From Terebella lapidaria (taxonomy: Eukaryota; Annelida; Polychaeta; Terebellida; Terebellidae), in the NCBI GenBank assembly GCA_949152475.1, contig OX424561.1:23554481-23618480 (forward strand): a stretch of DNA of 64,000 bases, in the 5' to 3' direction. Position numbers and translations under genes: made by a program. The notes under the pieces are model-generated. The model was given only the letters and a program-made list of their open reading frames with translations, made no database searches and was not told where the DNA came from. Below, piece after piece: positions 38,155 to 53,100 of the stretch (its first letter is position 1; every line of letters begins with the position of its first letter).

Positions 38155-41100
38155 TTTTCTTCCGCCGTTCGGTTTCCGGATCATAACTCTTGAACGCCTT
38201 AATCTATCTTTCCGAAATTTTCACAGCTCATCCGAAATACTTTGCTCCTAACCCCTATTGTTTTTCGTCGAGACCCGAAATCCAAGATGGCCGCCAGCGG
38301 CCATTTTGGAAAAAAAAATCGGGCGATTCCTGTCAATGTCATAATTTGATTCAGGCAATTTCCAGGGGGAAAAAATTTTTTGGGTGTATTTTTTTTTGGA
38401 CTTAGAATTTTTCCCTCGCCTGCCCCCATGCAGGTGTAATACTGTGACTGAGCCATGCTACTGTATTCACTGACTGCAGCCTGCATGTCCCATGTGTCCA
38501 GCATGAGGCTAGGCTCTGCCCTCTCAGCCAGTGCAGTATATGAGAGCCCTGCTCAGTAATGCCTGTGATAAGGCAATACCCCCCCCCCCCCTCTCCCTCC
38601 CCCACCTCCACTGTCAGCCAGTCTAATCTGCATATGAATGTAGCAATGTATCAGTGACTTGTATGCACTGCCCCTCTTCCCCCCCCCCCCCCCTCCTGTC
38701 CCCTCACCCCAGTTTACTATACTAACACCAACAAGTTGGAACAATGCCCTCCTTCCCTTTCTAAAGAAAACAATAGGTGGTTATATAATGATGACCCAAA
38801 CTGAAGATAACAGCTTTGAAGGTCTGCCTGGGCCTTGGTTGCCGGTCAATTGTTCATTGTATTCAGTTAAAACAGCACTGTGTTTATCTGGATGAAACTA
38901 CATGCATTGTTTTGTTTTCTAGCTGTATTTCACATGCAGTGACCAAATTATCATTGTTTTACTTAGCCAGAACCCAGAATAATTTCCTTTTTGCTTGTAT
39001 TATGAATGTCTGTCATGTCTGTACATTTAATACCTATTGAGATTAAAACAAATATCTGATGGACATTTGTCTAGTGAGCAACTGCTATAATTTGAACTCT
39101 CACTCCCACCTGTGTTCAATAATCCTGGTATATATTTATTATAATAACAGTCAAGTTTCACCATTAGAAAAGAACAGAAAAATTGGGGGATGCCACAAAG
39201 CCTATAGGCTTTTATGTCTAGTTACTTATAGCTTGTGTGAAGGTCAGTGACACAGAAATAACTGAACAATCGTCATAATCAAGAATAGCTTGCAAATTCA
39301 TGGAGTACACTTGAGTCATGATCAATCATTTGAGATTTTATGTTACAGTGTAGTTACACTGCACTCGTAAATACAGGCAGTGAACTTTCCGCCATTCATT
39401 ATCTTTCCTTGTGGGGATGGATGATGCACGTACAACTTTGGGTGTAGTGCATAAAACGGAAGGGGAAAAAAAAACCTATTCCCTTTAGAACCATCTATTC
39501 TTATCCCAACATAACACACCAACACCCCATCATCAAATTGTTTCAACGCTGCATGCATTCCCTCGTTACCGTTGCTGATGCTTGCCTCACCCCCTGTATG
39601 CACCACTGATGGCCACAGCCAGTCCACGAAACCCTCCAACCCGGAGCAGAAGGGCGCCAGAAAGTCCAAGGGACTCCCCACCGTCCAATTTCATGCCCCG
39701 TTTGGGATCGGTCGGGAAGTCAACCCCAAAAGCTGGGGGATGAGTGGCTCAATCAGTGGGCAGGTCCAGCAGCTCCATGGGGCTGGGGTATGGGCATTGG
39801 TAGCCGGCAACAATGGCCCCTCAAGTGTAAAGCCCACATGGAAATACAGGGGATTTTATCAAGGTGCATTACCCATGCAGGGAGCGACAAAACCATGATA
39901 AAACTGCATCACAGCACAGCAGCCGTTCGCCAGTAGAGGCTCACCATATCACATGCCAGCATCTACGGGTACTATACTTCTCCTAGTGTGCAGGTCAGGT
40001 GTATTCAGTACTACGTCTTTTCATAACATCACGTAAATCTACACAACTGGCAGAATATATAGGCATGTGGAAAGTTGATATGAGTGAAAGTAGTTATGAC
40101 CACCTGAGTAATCTCACACCCAGGCCAGGCCATGCAGGATTATATTGTGCAGAACCTATACCTCAGCAGGAGACCTGTGCAGGTATCTCACGATATCAAT
40201 GTGGGTGGAGAAAAAGGAAGCCAATTCCATGTAAAACATGTGATTTGGTGGGTACATGTAGACTGGCAATTCAGATTTGGGTTGATTTTTCAGTAGGCTT
40301 ATACATTTTCGCTGCTGCTCTGTTTCTGTCTATATGTTGAAGTTCAAAATCTCCATGGGAAAGGTAGAAGCTGCACCTACATAAGATACTGGGAGTGACA
40401 TTTGTAGGTAACAAACTCTCTCTCTCCCCGGTAAAAAGACATCATGGATCCGACAGTAACAAATCAACATACAAATCTGCCTCATTCACAATGATTTAGT
40501 AGCTGGCGTTGGGTCACGGATCATTGGAAACACACAAACACGGAGGGATGGTTTGGTTTCGCATCCAGAATAACTGGAGATCAGTGGCTCCAGGCTCCCT
40601 GCGGGAATCAGTCAACTGTTTGTTTGTGCTCAACATGCAGCATGCGTTATTCTGGATACATTGGAGCCATAGAACCCATCTGGATCCGATCCGGCTAGTC
40701 ACAATAGAGGCCATTCCATCACGTTTCTGTGTCATCATCTCCTCTGAGATCAACCTTCCTCTCCTCGGCTCTACCTGGAAGAAGTAGTTGCTTCAGTCCC
40801 TTAGGATGGTAAATCAATAACTAGGAGGCTGCCACCTTGGCTATATTTAACAGGCACCATTAACAAATATACAGCAACATTTATCTTAGCTAAAGCCAGT
40901 TTTCCATGGTTAGTATATCAGTCTGATATACACAGTGTTACTTTTGCTTCAGCGGTATTTCAGTTAGCATCACAAATGCAATGTTGATGCCACATTTGTA
41001 AATAGATGGAAATATTTTTTCGGGCACGTTTCATCTACATGTGTATATTTTTGTATTCAGTGGAGTACAGCTTGTTTTGTCCAGCCCAGTTAGATCTGCA

Positions 41101-44100
41101 TACACACGTTTGACCATCTTCTAGCTATTGTGGTACCAAGCCTTGAGGAAAATTAATGGTTGCTCAACATATAATTCTGGCAATTATAGTCCGAAATGGA
41201 AAATAATGAGGAAATTTGTATCAATCCATAGTCAAATGCACTTCCCAGCATATCATGCAGTCTGCCTGAGGGAAGGGTATCATAAATGACTGACACTCTG
41301 ACTTGAACCCAGGGGTGTGAAGCAACATGAGTAAAAGAAAATGTAGTGAGAAAGAAAATGTAAGAGTTGAGAAAACAACACAAGACAATGGCAGAGACAA
41401 CGCAGATCTTTGAGTAGACCATTGTGGCCGAGTCGTCTTCCATGGCACAAATCAATGCCTTCCTCACAGCAAGAGCGGATGTAATCTGTGTACCTAACAC
41501 AGTCACTATCACGGCTTGATGTGTGCTCATGCATATTCATGAGCTGACGTTCCTGTCCCCCAAAAGGGGAAGAAAGAACAACCCATATTTATACTTTTCC
41601 ATGATCAGACGTCAAGTTTGCGAGGGTCAATAGAGAGCCTGATATATGTTGATTTTTTCAGGGATCTCGAGTGCAGGGAAATGTAGAGCCTATGTGTCTG
41701 GGTTAGTGTAACTTGACCTCAGTGCATAGGAAAAGGTTGACGGCAAAAAAGTGTCCTAGGCATTGATCGTATTTAGCGGCATGGCATGGCACGAGACTGA
41801 GAAATGCCACACATAGCGGACCACGTGCTGATAGGGCCACACACACAGTTTGTGATTTTTGGACAGGTCCTAAAAAAAATAAAGCTAAAAAAATATGGGT
41901 GAGGGGGGAAGAGGGGGGGTAAATTCCTGAGCAGTAGAATGGAAACAGATGATTGTCCAGCAGTGAATAATAATATTATCTTCGAAATATTAACCTTTTG
42001 TAGCATGTGCCCTGTTCTTTCATTGGTTGTTCCATCTACTGCAGGCCTGTAGGAATGTAAACTGTTACATTCTAAGCAGTCTGAGCTCGGAAAACAGCTC
42101 AGTCTGCTTCAGTCTTACAGCAAAGGTCAAGAATGATTTCAGAAAAAAAATTCAAGTGCAACTTCTGAAAAGTGTAAAATACTTACGTGCAGCTTAACAT
42201 CGTCTAGGTCTAGGTAAAAAGGAACAGACCCCCAGGGTCAATGGTCAGAAATTTTGCTTTCGTTTCTTACTGTGTTTAGTGTTTACTTGCTGGAAGGACA
42301 CTCAACGATGCTCCAGATTTGGGAGTTCATGAAGAGAACCGTTGATTGGAACTCTGGCTCCACCTCGGGCTTGTACGCTGTTTATTTATCGTTTTATGTG
42401 GCAATGTTTCCAGTTTATTTGTATATGAACACTGGCACTTTTACAGCCTGTGTTTTAAAGCAAAGTTCAATAAAAGATCAGGCGATTTGGACGGATCATG
42501 AAAACAAATAGTCTAAAGTCTTCCTGGAGGTTATACTAAAGGGCGTCTGTCTGTTGGCCATCAACGGGTCTGAAGATTTGTCAGGGAAAACATTGAGGGG
42601 CTCGTTCACTGCGCATTGCTGTATACATGTATATCTTCTAGTTCTTCATACAAAGTCATGTATATATCTGAAGTGAGAAAGAGTCCATCCATGATTGTCC
42701 CATTGAGTACAAAATGTAGTTTCTCGACAAATATTATTGGTCTTTGACATGGACTTGTTTTGTAGACGTCTGGTGTTGACCAATCAAATACAGCAGCTGA
42801 CTTTTCATTCTCCCGACCTTAGAAAATGTGCACATATCATTGCCCATGACTGTTTTAATCTATGGCTTGGAAGGTTAAAAGTCACTTGAGGTCAAAATCG
42901 ATAAGATTCAGTATTGACTGTAAAGGTGCTTCCTTGATGGATTTATTTCACCTCTGTTAATAATGTTTACAGTAGGATCTCCCATGAGTTTACAGAATAT
43001 TTTCTCTGATCTTGTTATTGTTTGCACGAGAATAAAAAATAGACCCTACCTGAATCCATGAGACGCCATGTATTTGTATTGGGAGTCAAACATGGGTCAA
43101 CATTCGTGTGGGAAGTGTCATAATCTATTGCAACTAGGGTTTAAAGTGTGCACGATCCATATTATGTTGTGTACACCATGTAGACTTCACAGCAGTAGAA
43201 ACCAACTGATATCAACAAGTCAAAGCACATGTATGCCCTTATGCATGGTATGGATCAAATTTTATATTGAAAATTTTGAATTCCAAAACCCCTGGAATGA
43301 TTCCATTAATGGAAGTGGAACATTAGCCCGATTAGAGAAATGTCATATGGCTTTTTCCATCTCTTCACATCCTTGCTATCCCAGGGCAGGACATATGCCG
43401 CAGCCCATATATTTTCCCTTGACACCTGTAAGTGCTACACTGGACAAATTATTTCCACATCTCAGATGCAAGATAACAGCCTCTCAAAAATTAACTTGGA
43501 AGAAGCCCAGCACCTCCCCCCCCCCCACACATCCCTTCTTCCCCACATAAACTTTCCACTCAGCGGTCCATGTCAGTATAAATAGACAATTTGATTGGTC
43601 ATGCTGACCATTGAGTATTACAATCTCCAGGTGACATTGGCTTGAGGGTCTGGGAAATTATAAAAAATTGGCAATTTTATGGAGTGAATGACCATGAGTG
43701 CTCTCTGACCCCCCTTGGTCCCCTTCCCCCTCCTCTCCTCCCCCCACGTGTCAAGGTCTAGATAGATGACCATAAAATAAAAACCATTGTTTCGCTCTAA
43801 TAAAATCAATTCGACATCTGAGACCGTGAGTCTCCCACTGGAAATGAAACCATCAAGGAGCAGACATCGTGTCTGCAACTGGAGATTTATGCGTTTGCAT
43901 GAGTTTGCATGCAGGGGCAAAGCAAATGTCCAGGCTGTTGTTACATTTTCCGATGTCAATAAGTCTGCACTACAATGAGTGGGGTGGGGGGTGTATTGGT
44001 GGGGGGGTTGACGGTTAGAGTATTTGTCTCACATGAAGTATTACATTGTAATTTGGCGGCTCCATTTCGTGTCTGCAACCTGCAACAATCTCAGGTGATT

Positions 44101-47100
44101 TTCATTGTTTCGCAATTATCTCCGGCCATTATGCAGTTGTAACCTTTGATAATGCAGGGTTTTTCTAAAAACGAGCAGTCGCCATTACCCTAGCTCTCAG
44201 TGAGTCACCGAATCCTCACAAATAAAAAATCATGCTCGTCAATTGTACCAGGTATATCAATGACTGATTGGACGGAATGCATTCAGTTAGAGTATGCCAT
44301 CTCTCTGGCGCCAAAGTGACTCACGCTTGAATGGTTACTGGGGCCAGCGTGTGCCTGCCCCCCTCAATATTTCATGCCTAATTGGTCCCTGCCAACATAT
44401 GGCCAAAAAAGTGCAAATTTGTAAAGAACTGGCTGAAAAAGATCTGCGCGCATGTTTCATGCATGGTGATGTATAGAGCTGACTCAGAGTTTTACATTTG
44501 AAAGTTTTCTTCCATGGACTTGATTGAGTGATGTTGAGAAACAAAAACATGCGTTTGGAAAGTTTGCACTAGTGAAGAGCGGACTCGTCTGATCAGCTAC
44601 CCAATATTTGTCAACACTGGGCTCTCAAACACTGATAGTAGATGATAAGAAGTTTCTTTATTTCCTTGGGGATCTTTATCAGGGTATTGGATCAAGATTG
44701 CCTGCAAATTGTTTTCACTGTGACCAAGTGTAGACTTGTAGATGAGAGAGTCCCCCGGCAAAGGGGGTGTGGCCTCCCATAGCAAATGTCAGTTGACATT
44801 GGCAATGCCTAGAGCAAGGTCCTACGAATTGTCATGTTTATTGTGGGGGGGGGGGGGGGGGGACAGGAAGGGTGGAAGGTAGTTCTAATCAGAGTGGTCT
44901 TGAAGAGCTACTGTCCACTGTAGCTGAAGATGTGACCTTGTCAGTGCCGTAATGATTGGTCAAGTACACAAGGCCTCCGGGCGTCCCGTCCACCCTTGGT
45001 CAAAGAGTCACACAGTCTGCACGGCTTCCACTTTGAGGGCTGGAAGGCGCAAAATCGTCTCTAAGTAGCGAAACTTGACACCTGTCTCGGCGGCTGCTCC
45101 CAATATTGATTTAGATGAATAATGTATGACTCTGGTCAGTCTGTCGCCAGTGTAGATTGCCCTTCGAAGGCTGGACGCCTTTCCGTGAATATCGTTACCC
45201 GATTACAAGTCGCATTGCCGTGCGGCACTGATTGATGATTTCTTATTCTCGACGCTGCCGCCACGTGGAGAAATGCCGTTTGCATTATTAGCAGAAGTGT
45301 CCTGATTGTCATTAGGAGAAAGAGGAAGCGAGAGGGAAATCGAACGGGCACGTGATCCATTTGCAAATTTTGCTGTTTTTGTCATGTGATGACTTGAAGA
45401 TGAACTTGGTAAAATTTGCGTTTTATGATTGAAGACTGCTTCATGTGATGAATTCCTGGCATGAAAATTGAAACCCATCATTTCATGTCCACGGTATACA
45501 TGTCTTGATATATTTGCCTTGTGTAGCATGTGTCTCGTGTATCGTAGGCTTTTTGTATATCGTTTTGTGGCAGATGGCATGGATCTGAATAAGTTTTATT
45601 CCAATTCTTATCATGGTTACACACGCATTATTCAATGTACTTTAGTCATATAATTTTATGCAGCCATGAATTTTGCAGCATGACTTTATTATATCCAGCG
45701 GGCGACCGCTGACGATTGTTTGCCATTCAGTGCCACGTTTTGTTTATGGCCTATTGTCTGGAAGTGCGCCACAATGTCTCTGTGGATGATAATTCGCCTC
45801 ATACCTGTTGGTCACGTATCGCATCGCTCCATCAATTCGACCCAGCCCCGCCCCATTTCCCCGATGATGCCCAGTGAGTCAACCGGACATTCTGGAGCCA
45901 ACAGAATTGGCATCTGTCTCTGATCTTGCTGATAAAAATCTGGCCTTTTCATAATTCAGGGCCGTATCATTACAGTGATCATATCCATGTATTTAACATT
46001 TACTGCTTGGTTATCATGATCATTGATGGGTTCGCTGTTAAAACCACTGTGTAATTAATATTTTATAGCTGCTCTGTCTGTGTGGGCAAGGACATTAAAT
46101 GGAAAACGCCGAACTATGCCCAGTCTCAAGGGCTAATGCTCAATGGGAGAAAAATAGTGAATGACTTGGAAAAATACCAGGACAGAATTGATTTTACATT
46201 AACTGAATAGACGCGCATAGTTGCCCGATAGGGAGGTGTCTATTGTGCTGGCAGCGTTGATCACCAGGAGTCAGACTCGAGTGGGAAACACACACGGTTT
46301 CACTTTGCCAGTTGTAATGCGTGTTTTGTATGTATGCATGTGTTGGTACACTCCAAGCCATGTGAGTATTCTTCAGTGTGCATGGATGCTGCTGCCAGCA
46401 TTGTGTCGGAATGTACAAACGGAATCAATTAGTTGTTTGCGTAACGCATGCTGCAAGCGAGTACCGTGTTGAGGCATGTGCAGGTTATTTGTAGGCTCCT
46501 GTGGTGCGCGGATGCACTTCTGCGATCGGTAATTGCTGTAGTGCCGCGCAACGATGGAAACGGCAAAATGGCCCTTCATCTCGGTGATTCAGTACAAGAA
46601 CTCCTCGGCAGATTAGGGTTTGCCTAGAAATTAATTTCATTTGTTCGCCCAGTAGATTTAATTAATAAATCGCCAGAATATTATCATTACTCAAACACCT
46701 TGCCTGGAAAAAAATGCGTGAATGACTGATAGCTGCTATATCAGGAATTGCTCCTTTGGGAACGAGGCATGTGGTGAAAAGGTAGAAAAGCAAAAACAAG
46801 CGTAAAAAATATTCATCCGTCAACTGTTTACTTGTGCGCATTCTGCTTCGCACCTTATCAGGAAGAACGGCATGAATTTGTCAGCTGTGACAGGGAAAAA
46901 CCCCAACTGTCCCCGCCAGCTCCCACAAACACACACGCGCCTGCCACACACATGCACATCATGTTGATACAGGAATAGCTAGTGAAAATTCGACAGGCAG
47001 GGAAACTGACACACGTATACGATGTCAGGGACCAAGTAAAGTTTGCAGGGTGTACCATCGCTAAGGTCATGTTGTCAAAGCAAACATTGCCGTGGCAACT

Positions 47101-50100
47101 GCAAGATCCGGAGATCAGAAGGCGACCAGGAAATTATTGTCAGCTATCCAGGAAGACTTTGAGGAAGTGGGACGCGGGATTCTCGTGGTTTTCTCGGTGG
47201 CTGCGGCAGTGGAACATCGCAGCGGCATCTGGTTGCAGGGATGTCTGTGCTCAGTTAGTTACACACGGACGCCAGTGGACTTTCAAGAAATAATTGTTTT
47301 CGTTACCGCTGGCGGCAGGGTTTGATTGAACACTGAAAAGGAAGAAACCTTTCTGGCTCTCTTGAAGCAGTAGATACAATCGCTGAGTTGCATGATCTAG
47401 CCGTCTTCCTACTGCAATTCCCTTACGAAGATTAGCTGATAAATCATCGCTGGGATATGGCGTCATGTCATTGACAGTTCTGAGTCCTTCAGAAAGAGTA
47501 ATCTGTGAGTCGTTCGTAATTTGCTGAGTTAGCGGATTTCATGGCTGCTGATTGGACTGTTAATTACCTGAGTATTATTCTGGAGGAAAATGTGTGTATT
47601 CCTTGAATATTCCCTGCCTACACATGTAGGTATATGTTTAGCATTCTGATATCTGCATCATATCATACAATTGCAAAGCAGTGGAATCATATTGCTATGC
47701 AATGGCAAGGTGGCACATGATTGACACACTAAAAGGATTACATGTCAGTTGCCATGGCAACAGAGTGCTATTAATTACAGCATGACATGATACTAAGATG
47801 GCAGCAGTAAACTTTTCATTTAGAGACCAGCAAAGTGGCTGAAACATAATACTGTAATATCTTCCAAGGTCTTTCTCTAGAAACGTAGGTCATATCCTAC
47901 CTACATGACAGTACTGTCAACAAGTGGGAACGGAAGGTTTTAAAAATAACTCGCCACTGTGCTTTTTATTGTGGCGATGACGGTAGATCGTACAGGAAAG
48001 GGGTTGATCGAGAAATAGAGTTACCAATGCATGTGGCGGAGAGTCGAGCTCCACGGCAGCAATGATGGGGAAGAATCTAATGGCATTAGAATGCTGACAT
48101 GCAATGTGCGTGCTCCAGGGGCACGGATTTCTCCACCAGCGATGTACCAGGACCCCAGCTTGTCCGCATGCTGACAATATTAAACCAATTAGGTCCAGTG
48201 TGAAACTGTGTGGGGCTAAAGATGTGCTCAGAGTGGTTAAGTGGCGTAGATGCACAAGACATCAGGGCCGATTTTCCTTCTCCCTGCTGCTGGCCGTCTG
48301 CCGTCTGCTCCGTGGTAGTGGGGGGAAAGTGACATTAGGAAGAGGTAGCAATAGGGCAAGGCACCTATCAAAACTGAAAAAAAAAGAAATTGTTGAGGAA
48401 GGTCTGAGGAAGGAAAAGTCTGCTTTAGAAAAAGTCAAATTGCTCTTTGATTACACCAGACTGGGCACACCTACCTATGGAAACCCTATGCTGCTGCAAT
48501 TAGTTGCCTAATGTATGGCACTTCGATTCTAATATATTTCAGACGTTTGAGGGGGAAAAAAGCTAGAAACTAAAGATTACCATGTTTTTCAGGCTGGAAC
48601 TAAGAAAACACCATTATTATGCTACACTTGTCTTATAAATTCCCATTTAATAGGGTGATTTTCTGTGCGTTGTTAAAATCTTGTTGGGTACGTTTTCCAT
48701 CGTTTGCCAGTGAGTTACAGTCTCGTTAGCCAGCGGAACTGCTTTTAGGTGAACGTTGCATATTCACACTTGGCAATCGGATTTACACGAACCATTTTCT
48801 AAAGAGGAATGTGAGAAATATGGAGTGAAGCCATGTGAAGAAACTTGTCACCGGGCTGTGTGCGGGGGATAAAATGCAATACCGGCTTGCGCAAGATGAC
48901 AGATAGGACTGCGGACTCGGAATTAGGACTCAACGAGCTACAGGTAATATTTGTATTTGTTACGCCTCGAGTCAGTTGGCAATATTCCCTATGATGGAAA
49001 TTCGCAGAGATGGACTTTTCTTTGCATTCGGGTACATTTTAGGACAGCTGGTCACATTACGAGCTTTCGAAGGTGGATAACGATTGAATGTCATGATCAA
49101 CATGACAAAAGAAACACAGCATGTATAATAACAACATTATAGACGCATGGCTATTGCATCAAAGTATATGCAAATGTGCATAAACAAAAAAAGATATATA
49201 ACACATCTGCTTGCACCTCCTGATAAAAACGATTAATGAAATAGTGACAAAATTGTTGCAAATAAATTATAAGAAAATGACAACCTGTTAGGGCAAATTA
49301 TTAGTCCCAAGAAGAGAATAAGATTGAAGATAATGGCGATCGTCATCAAGCCATTGTAAACAATTTTTTCACTGGCATTTATCATATTTTTAGTCTCATT
49401 ATCCACAGTCCATATCGGCTAAGATGTCTTCACGTTCCTAGACACCCACCCACCCAGCGCCTTTTGAAATGGAAAACTTGCCGACAGACGACGACATGTG
49501 GCCATACAAAATGTCAGGTCCACTGGAAATGTCACTGGACACGACCCTGCACCGAGTGTCCAGCTTCTCAGGAGATGTTCTCGATTCAGTGCCTCCAACC
49601 GCAGTATTTCGACCTGAGGTTTCCTGTTAATGAGGCAAAGTCTTAAGGGTTCAGGTCAAGAGGTTGCCATGGCATTTGATGTACAATTGGTGTGACCACA
49701 AGCTAATGACGTGCCTATTGTCACGTAGTTTTATAAATATTACATGTTCTATGAAAAAGACACATACAACATATTTTGCCCTTTAGCATTTTGAAGGAAT
49801 GCATAGCATATGTTGAAGGGTTCTCAAATATGACGAGAGAAAGGGGGGCAGGGGGGGGGGGGTGGAGTAGTCACTGACAGAATGTGAATATATATATAAA
49901 TAGACTGACATAACTGGAGTGATTTTATAACCAATTAGTCGCCCACAATTCAGCACAATTGTCACGGTTTCTAGCTTGCTTGTGACATGAACAATGTGTC
50001 AAGAGCCCTTGCATCGTGCAATTAAAATGATAAGTTGTCGCAGCCCGAATGTTTACTTTTAGATATGATGGCAGCTGATATCTGGGCTGTGTCCATTCAC

Positions 50101-53100
50101 TAGATTACAACCGGGTATTTTCTGTTATTAGATGCTGGAATTATTTTCACAGGCACTTGTTTTTGCTTGCAAAACTGTGGAAAATGCAAAAACTGTGGGA
50201 CCAGACCGTGATTGCATAAGCACTTGAGTGTTTATATGACAGCTTGACAGACGGGTTTTACAGTTTTTGTAGATTTACAACATGAGAACGGCTTTTGTTC
50301 AAATATTGGACATGCACGGAATGAAGTCACCTTATGGGGAATAAGCAGCTACAATATCATAATATTCTGTACTTGACGAATGACTTAATTAAGAAGCTGG
50401 GTGTAAATGATAAAATATCTCAATATATTATATCTATATTGAGATTCATTATTTGTCATATTGTGCAGATAATTTTTGAGTTGTTTCGGCTGCTGCAAAC
50501 GATGCAATTCATGCACTGACTTCACTTATAGTGTGAACTGTTGTGCTCCAGTGATCTACAGGACTTAGAACATTTATGCATGATGATGACGGTGATAATC
50601 ACATCAATACAGAATAAATAAAACATAACACAATAGAGATAATTGAGCAAGTAGTTACTGCCCTGTGACATGATGGACAGTATCAGGACACTTGTCATGT
50701 TTCCATGAAATTGACAGCCAAAATTTGGCATGTGACATAATTATAATATATAGGATACATTCACTAAACCTGACTGGAAACAGCCATTTCTAAATTAGAC
50801 ACAGTGTCAGTTTTTAGTACGGTCATTAAAAAGGCGACAGTGTGCACTGGTTTTCTACCACTACATGACTGATAGCCGAATGAAACATATCAGAGCAGAT
50901 GACCATTGCGAGATTTCCCGGGCACATTGCCCCCTTGACATCTTCCCCTTAGAGGCCCCTATGTGCATGGGGCCCCAGGCTATGTATTGATCTCCACCAA
51001 TGCTCACAACATCACTCCCCGCCATCCCTATCTACTAGTATCTAGTGCTATCTGGTATCCATCCAATTTAAATTTAACTCATCCACTTGTTTCCACACAC
51101 CCCCCCCCCCCTTTTCCACTAGCCCCCCCCCCACCCCCCCCCCCCCCCCCCTCTGCAAATTTCCCATATCCATCCCAAACATGACATGACATGTTGCCTG
51201 TGACATTTGCAGCTCGGCCTCATTAATCATCCTGCTAATGATGATGCTATAGTGAAGTCAGAAAGTACAACAGATCAATGAGATGACTGTGTCATTGATC
51301 AGGTGCCGTACCGATACGTCCGCCGATACACGTCCGATACGATAGGATTTGTATTGGACAGGTGTCGACAGGCCCGTTCATTAGGATATCGAATAAAAAC
51401 ATGCAAGGTGCACAGGCAAATGTTGTTGTGTTTGAATTAAATAGAATAAATTACAAGTGGTGTTGAGTTGTGTGCTGGTATATATATATATAATGTTGAT
51501 ACTTAGTTAGTGACCTATAGGTCATGGGAAAAAACTTGTCAACAATGCATGTTTATATATGAGTGGCTTTGTTTCATTACATTTATGGCTTTTTGCCATT
51601 TTGAAATTGAGGAACTGAGGGGAAGCATTAAATTCTTTATTCATTATCAGTCAGTTCACAATAGAATGTAGAATGTGCACATGTCGAGAACACATTAGGC
51701 AAGTGATAAATTAGTTTTGATAAAAACCTTTGATGGCATCATGGCTATTTATGATGATCAGAAAATGCTTCAGAACGTGCCTAATACTCGATGGAGTTCA
51801 GAGCCATACAAAAGTTTAACAAGGTCAAAAAATCAACATGGGTTCAACGCAGAATGTCCATAGGGACAAGTATCTCCATTCGGAGTAATTTGCGTATAAT
51901 TAGAGTGCGTGTGAACAGCTTCAGTAGAATTCATTTACTGTCGCCCGTTCCAACGCGAATTTCTGAATGGAAAACTCTGAATGAAATGTCGGAAGAAAAG
52001 ATTTTTTACACCGCATGGATCTTGTACTTGGTTTGCATGCTCAAGGCACAGTAATTCATTCAATTTTACCATGTTAACCCACATTGACATGACATAACCC
52101 TTGTTATGGTGTTTGTAAGCACGAGGAGCGTGTTGGGCGATGATTAGAGTTATTACATGTATTATTAGTACTCGGCTCTGTGCCTAGAGGGCACCACTTG
52201 TTCATGGTTCGTCGTGAGTGTGCTGCGTCCAAGTGCTCGTGAGATGAGGTGTGGGCAGCACGCTGAATTGTTACGACCACCTTGAGAACTTCATGTCAGT
52301 GGGGGTGCCTGGGGCCACGGTGTCGTGCATGTAATGGTGTAGGTGACAGCCATATAGTTCATTCATAATAACTGTGATAAACTCACAGCAGAAGGCTCTG
52401 CCAAGAACTTTCTCATGATCAATTCTAATGAGGCAGTTTAGTGCACTAATTGAGCCCTCTGAATTTGCCCTCAATCGCCTGTAAGACTGTATTATGATCA
52501 ATAGTGTCAGAACAGAAATACCTATCAATAATATTGTATTTCCGGTCAGACCTACTCACATTGAATTGTGGCCAGCAGCCAATGTCTAAAGCACTTGTTT
52601 CATGTGTTTATGCCATGGATATACCCTTGATCGTGATGATCTATTTTGCGCCATGTGAGAGTTTTGTGCCAGGGGAAAGTCATCAGTACTGTTGATGCTC
52701 CAGGTGTCAGGTGTCGGCTCCACAGCAAGTGTGTCAGGTGACACTTCTCTCACTCTACCTCTAGGGCAGCAGTCTGATCCGCCATGGTAAACTGGAGCAA
52801 ATACCCTGGGTAGCTGGGCTGGACTCCAATGTTTCAGACCCTGTATCATTTGGGCACCCCCAGAGAAATTTGGGGTAAAAAGTTTGGGGTGCTTTGGGGG
52901 AGGTGGGAGCTAGAGGGATACATGATCAACGGTTAGATAGATCTCTACAGATGAATGAATGGAGAAAGGAGAAAACGTTCATTGGAAGTGGAGCCAAGGT
53001 GGAGCCATTGGGGGCTCAGAAGTCAGCTCAGGAGTCGCTCTCCATGCCACAGAGGACCCCTAAACCATGATGGATGGACTTCTGAATGGAGCAATTTGTA

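Larger units (their letters stand above)
36001..48500 (+). other. TRIM9 intron 1, third part
   Basis: Holds the dispersed repeat at 38072-38405, homopolymer runs (G12 36785-36796, C13 38579-38591, C15 38679-38693, C11 43516-43526, G18 44845-44862) and two X-box sites (47086, 47748). The small ORFs have no recognisable domain. No RNA gene found. Confidence 0.7.

Noticed and set aside
42050-42074. Short hairpin with GGAATGTAAA, recalling miR-1
   Set aside because: The stem is only about eight base pairs and the mature sequence diverges right after the seed.
43715-43726. TTGGTCCCCTTC, the start of miR-133
   Set aside because: No matching opposite arm or hairpin nearby; the remaining bases are a C/T-rich tract.
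48104-48511. 135-codon ORF on + strand with a lysine-rich C-terminal half
   Set aside because: No family resemblance; the basic stretch comes from an A-rich tract.
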